A stretch of 64,000 nt of DNA from Mycolicibacterium anyangense (GTDB lineage: Bacteria; Actinomycetota; Actinomycetes; Mycobacteriales; Mycobacteriaceae): NCBI RefSeq assembly GCF_010731855.1, contig NZ_AP022620.1:4650001-4714000 (forward strand), read 5' to 3'. The notes below the pieces were generated by a model, which saw only the letters and a list, made by a program, of their open reading frames with translations, searched no databases and was not told the origin of the DNA. How positions within the stretch are numbered: the first letter of the stretch is position 1; every line of letters begins with the position of its first letter. This document shows, piece by piece, positions 61,101 to 64,000 of the stretch. The position numbers and the translations under genes are program-made.

Positions 61101-61661
61101 CTCGGTTTATCGGAAGCCGTTTCATACCAATCAATGCTGGTCGCACAGTTCCTTGTAGGGCTTGATTTCAGAGACGATTGGCTGACACGGGCAGCGCAGA
61201 TGGATGGTTGGAAGCCACGCGGCGCGGCCACCTACATCGCGCATTGCGGTCCGATGCCTGATGCCGCGCCGCTGCTCGATTTTGTAATGCATTCCGCCCG
61301 AGGCAATCTCGATGATCCTGAATCGCTGAGTGGCTGGATTGCGTCGGCTGCTCACTGGTTGGTGCATGTCGCAGGCAACAAGGGAGCAGCCCAAACAAAC
61401 TTGGTCATTTTCCTATCGGCGCTACTTCAAGAGCCTTGGCTGGAGTCGAGCAAGTTGCCATTTGTGCTGAAGGGCATACGTGATGGGATCGGATCCGCCG
61501 ACGTCGGTGACCCACTAAAGGACGCGATGACGCGGCATTACAGGCTCTTGGCAGAGGAGGCGGGCTGGGTGCCTGCGGCTCAGCGCATTCATGACCTCGT
61601 TGCTCTTACTGATGTCGATGACCGCGTAACGGCAGCTGGCGTCGTTCTTCTCATGAAATGA
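58107..61661 (+). CDS. Giant TPR-PIN domain protein, candidate conflict/defence effector
   Basis: About 1184 residues from GTG 58107, preferred because GGAGGGG (58092-58098) lies 8 nt upstream; GTG 57990 is a longer option. The first 560 residues are helical with no known domain. Residues about 565-675 contain TPR-like units (ELFAAELHLEADDLDSAVACADKAL, WGQATTAAMAVLAMDPNNVSAVWAVTVCQHQMGQIEQAWKTY). Residues about 838-1000 resemble a PIN nuclease: Asp842 in RVVVDLTALYTL, then Asp968/Asp969 in LWCDDRMTRRMAAEKGIHVFSTHALLEAL. About 180 helical residues follow. TPR-PIN proteins occur in predicted bacterial conflict systems; a sensor-plus-RNase role is inferred. GC is lower than in flanking core genes (52% in one sampled line). 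Flanked by IS remnants and IS21; no antitoxin found. Confidence 0.7.
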   Translation: MDWAAALIKVAPPAGQMAAKGLRGFLSTWIVAYTTRRQAKKRRLGVLPYWQLRKYLSTGDALEAFASGESARYHAVGRDLVGLYKPPHEASDDGERQSVEVLLRCYTRALSTNEAVELQGGLTAQRVSSQLDERDAQRFVGEARFEENLQLMPPHRAAEARELKQDWPAVVLFVHEFVASSDRASALRSWHQDPPAWFQVRPSSAIAWFARVANDYGVREVASAAFDSAIEAGATPPAYWRTRQILMTEGDVRLCADALKPYAEQDTVARVIVTAAEVGNAEAAELLRPWDPQSTADKSLKCLLLSQLLASDDLNEAITLCESGFATLGSGACGTLQAQFQISRGTPRRTALDFADLERALEAALKARDAIRMWGGPSGRAVELAITAARLLGRDEQARSLAFAAPDGNATLAEAETEGVRRAAASLAAESNRPELARSLANSADPMTKHEVEALIAVFNEDRGTALTQLLEAIEHAVEPHDLERLSLEIALQGVRAPQLAKLAETQPDTSEEIGLVADAYSGNEEALSILRTRSRSNRLIARALIGLMIDRGETKESASIAEVAGENWSDPELELFAAELHLEADDLDSAVACADKALYMASPRWVNARRAYNVLIQAHTGRRRWGQATTAAMAVLAMDPNNVSAVWAVTVCQHQMGQIEQAWKTYTEVGGAPPPRQEIEALVRIDLWTRFEQSPSQIGTLTSLLDQFPQSRQVKAAVTNALLFLPLREDGDSDAVDLVRRTIAPLLEELQDIFIQMRIDEDDPRSALDELVRELPDTREHDQKIEQGKLPLGVAATIHRKSLTEVLSRRTDAPIFSGDSERFDVEVAAALGTLRSRVVVDLTALYTLSVLEGALSDRLLGCFLRPEAARAQVIDAIQGIDSLAGHRTMRIGRAPDGSAFPMVISTEEAVAIHARAQRIRAQFDKLAVNDTVAIGHFPEIAAMGAGRFAWIAAVDHALETHCALWCDDRMTRRMAAEKGIHVFSTHALLEALRRSGELGLSEAVSYQSMLVAQFLVGLDFRDDWLTRAAQMDGWKPRGAATYIAHCGPMPDAAPLLDFVMHSARGNLDDPESLSGWIASAAHWLVHVAGNKGAAQTNLVIFLSALLQEPWLESSKLPFVLKGIRDGIGSADVGDPLKDAMTRHYRLLAEEAGWVPAAQRIHDLVALTDVDDRVTAAGVVLLMK

Positions 61662-61877
61662 CGCCTTTGTCGACGGACTAGGAATCACCCCGATGCTGGT
61701 CCGACATTGTGATAGCTCAGCCTGTGAAGTTTGTGCGCTTGATCTGTTGTCGTACCCCGCGCGATTGTTTCTTCTGATCAGGTTGTTGCTTCCCAGAAGG
61801 ATTGAGAGCGGGTAGCCGCGCCTGTGGGCGTGTGCTAGCGCGGACGAGAAGGTGATCTGTCGGTTCCGGTTGAATCC
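61662..61877. other. Gap between the TPR-PIN gene and the IS21 element
   Basis: About 216 bp with no convincing open frame, Shine-Dalgarno or promoter. TTCCGGTTGAATCC at 61863-61876 partly resembles the IS21 terminal TTCCGGTCG motif and may be a degenerate extra transposase site. No antitoxin-sized gene for the TPR-PIN protein is visible here. Confidence 0.4.
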
Positions 61878-61888
61878 TGCGCAGTTTC

Positions 61889-61908
61889 TTCCGGTCGAAA
61901 AGTGAGCA
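61889..61908 (+). repeat. IS21 left inverted repeat core
   Basis: TTCCGGTCGAAAAGTGAGCA, identical to the inverted copy at 63972-63991. It lies just downstream of the istB stop at 61912 and marks the left end of the element. Confidence 0.85.
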
Positions 61909-61911
61909 GGT

Positions 61912-63953
<2,042 letters not shown>

Positions 63954-63971
63954 TCTCCAAACGTTGAAGGG

Positions 63972-63991
63972 TGCTCACTTTTCGACCGGAA
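63972..63991 (-). repeat. IS21 right inverted repeat core
   Basis: Inverted copy of the 20-bp core at 61889-61908. Nine further bases remain before the window edge, so the outer end of the element is cut off. Confidence 0.85.
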
Positions 63992-64000
63992 CTACCTGCT

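Noticed and set aside
61662..61877. An antitoxin or immunity gene for the TPR-PIN protein
   Set aside because: No frame with start, Shine-Dalgarno and coding character fits in the gap, and none lies just upstream.

Overview
The window is a high-GC actinobacterial chromosome segment, most likely from an environmental, fast-growing Mycobacterium (Mycolicibacterium). The support is the gene content (MmpL transporter, FadD/FadE genes, type VII secretion accessory proteins, MpaB-like protein, mycobacterial class I methyltransferase) and a gene order that, from memory, follows M. tuberculosis Rv0269c-Rv0281, then Rv0293c-Rv0296c, then Rv0308-Rv0315. No tRNA, rRNA or CRISPR array was seen.

Layout. 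1-4.3 kb: leftward run of LigD-type polymerase (PolD2-like), SRPBCC protein, sulfatase and polysaccharide deacetylase. 4.4-15.2 kb: fadD2, fadE6, an MFS carrier, a 2-hydroxyacid dehydrogenase, an alpha/beta hydrolase, a glyoxalase-fold protein, a TetR, an MpaB-like protein and a SAM methyltransferase. 15.2-21.4 kb: alpha/beta hydrolase, GT39-like glycosyltransferase, tam, Stf0 sulfotransferase and a second sulfatase. The ESX-3 cluster that lies between the Rv0281 and Rv0293c orthologues in other mycobacteria is absent; the two flanking genes overlap by 11 bp. 21.5-25.7 kb: PAP2 phosphatase, PAP2-diacylglycerol kinase fusion and a secreted phosphoesterase. 25.7-29.5 kb: a three-gene, translationally coupled type VII secretion-associated module whose large middle gene changes composition part way along.

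29.8-36 kb: L,D-transpeptidase, SnoaL-like protein, a new 48-codon gene, a TetR divergent from an Rv0311-like/dehydrogenase pair, an Rv0313-like protein and a zinc alcohol dehydrogenase. 36-40.6 kb: bifunctional AdhE and a PoxB-like thiamine-diphosphate enzyme, which with the alcohol dehydrogenase make an ethanol/acetaldehyde/acetate/acetyl-CoA node. 40.7-46.2 kb: a complete peptide/nickel-type ABC importer operon. 46.4-56.4 kb: exported protein, acyl-CoA dehydrogenase, GH16 glucanase (Rv0315-like), MmpL transporter, Ca2+/H+ antiporter, LAS-type peptidase-like exported protein and a small membrane protein.

56.4-64 kb is an accessory island. It holds a Fic-domain protein preceded by two tandem palindromes, a decayed IS481-type transposase tail, a very large TPR-PIN protein of lower GC, and an IS21-family element (istA/istB) that runs to the right edge. 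The TPR-PIN protein and its setting are the best candidate for an undescribed conflict or defence system here.

Several promoters have a TANNNT -10 box 6-8 nt before an ATG or GTG, suggesting leaderless transcripts; these were used to choose starts.
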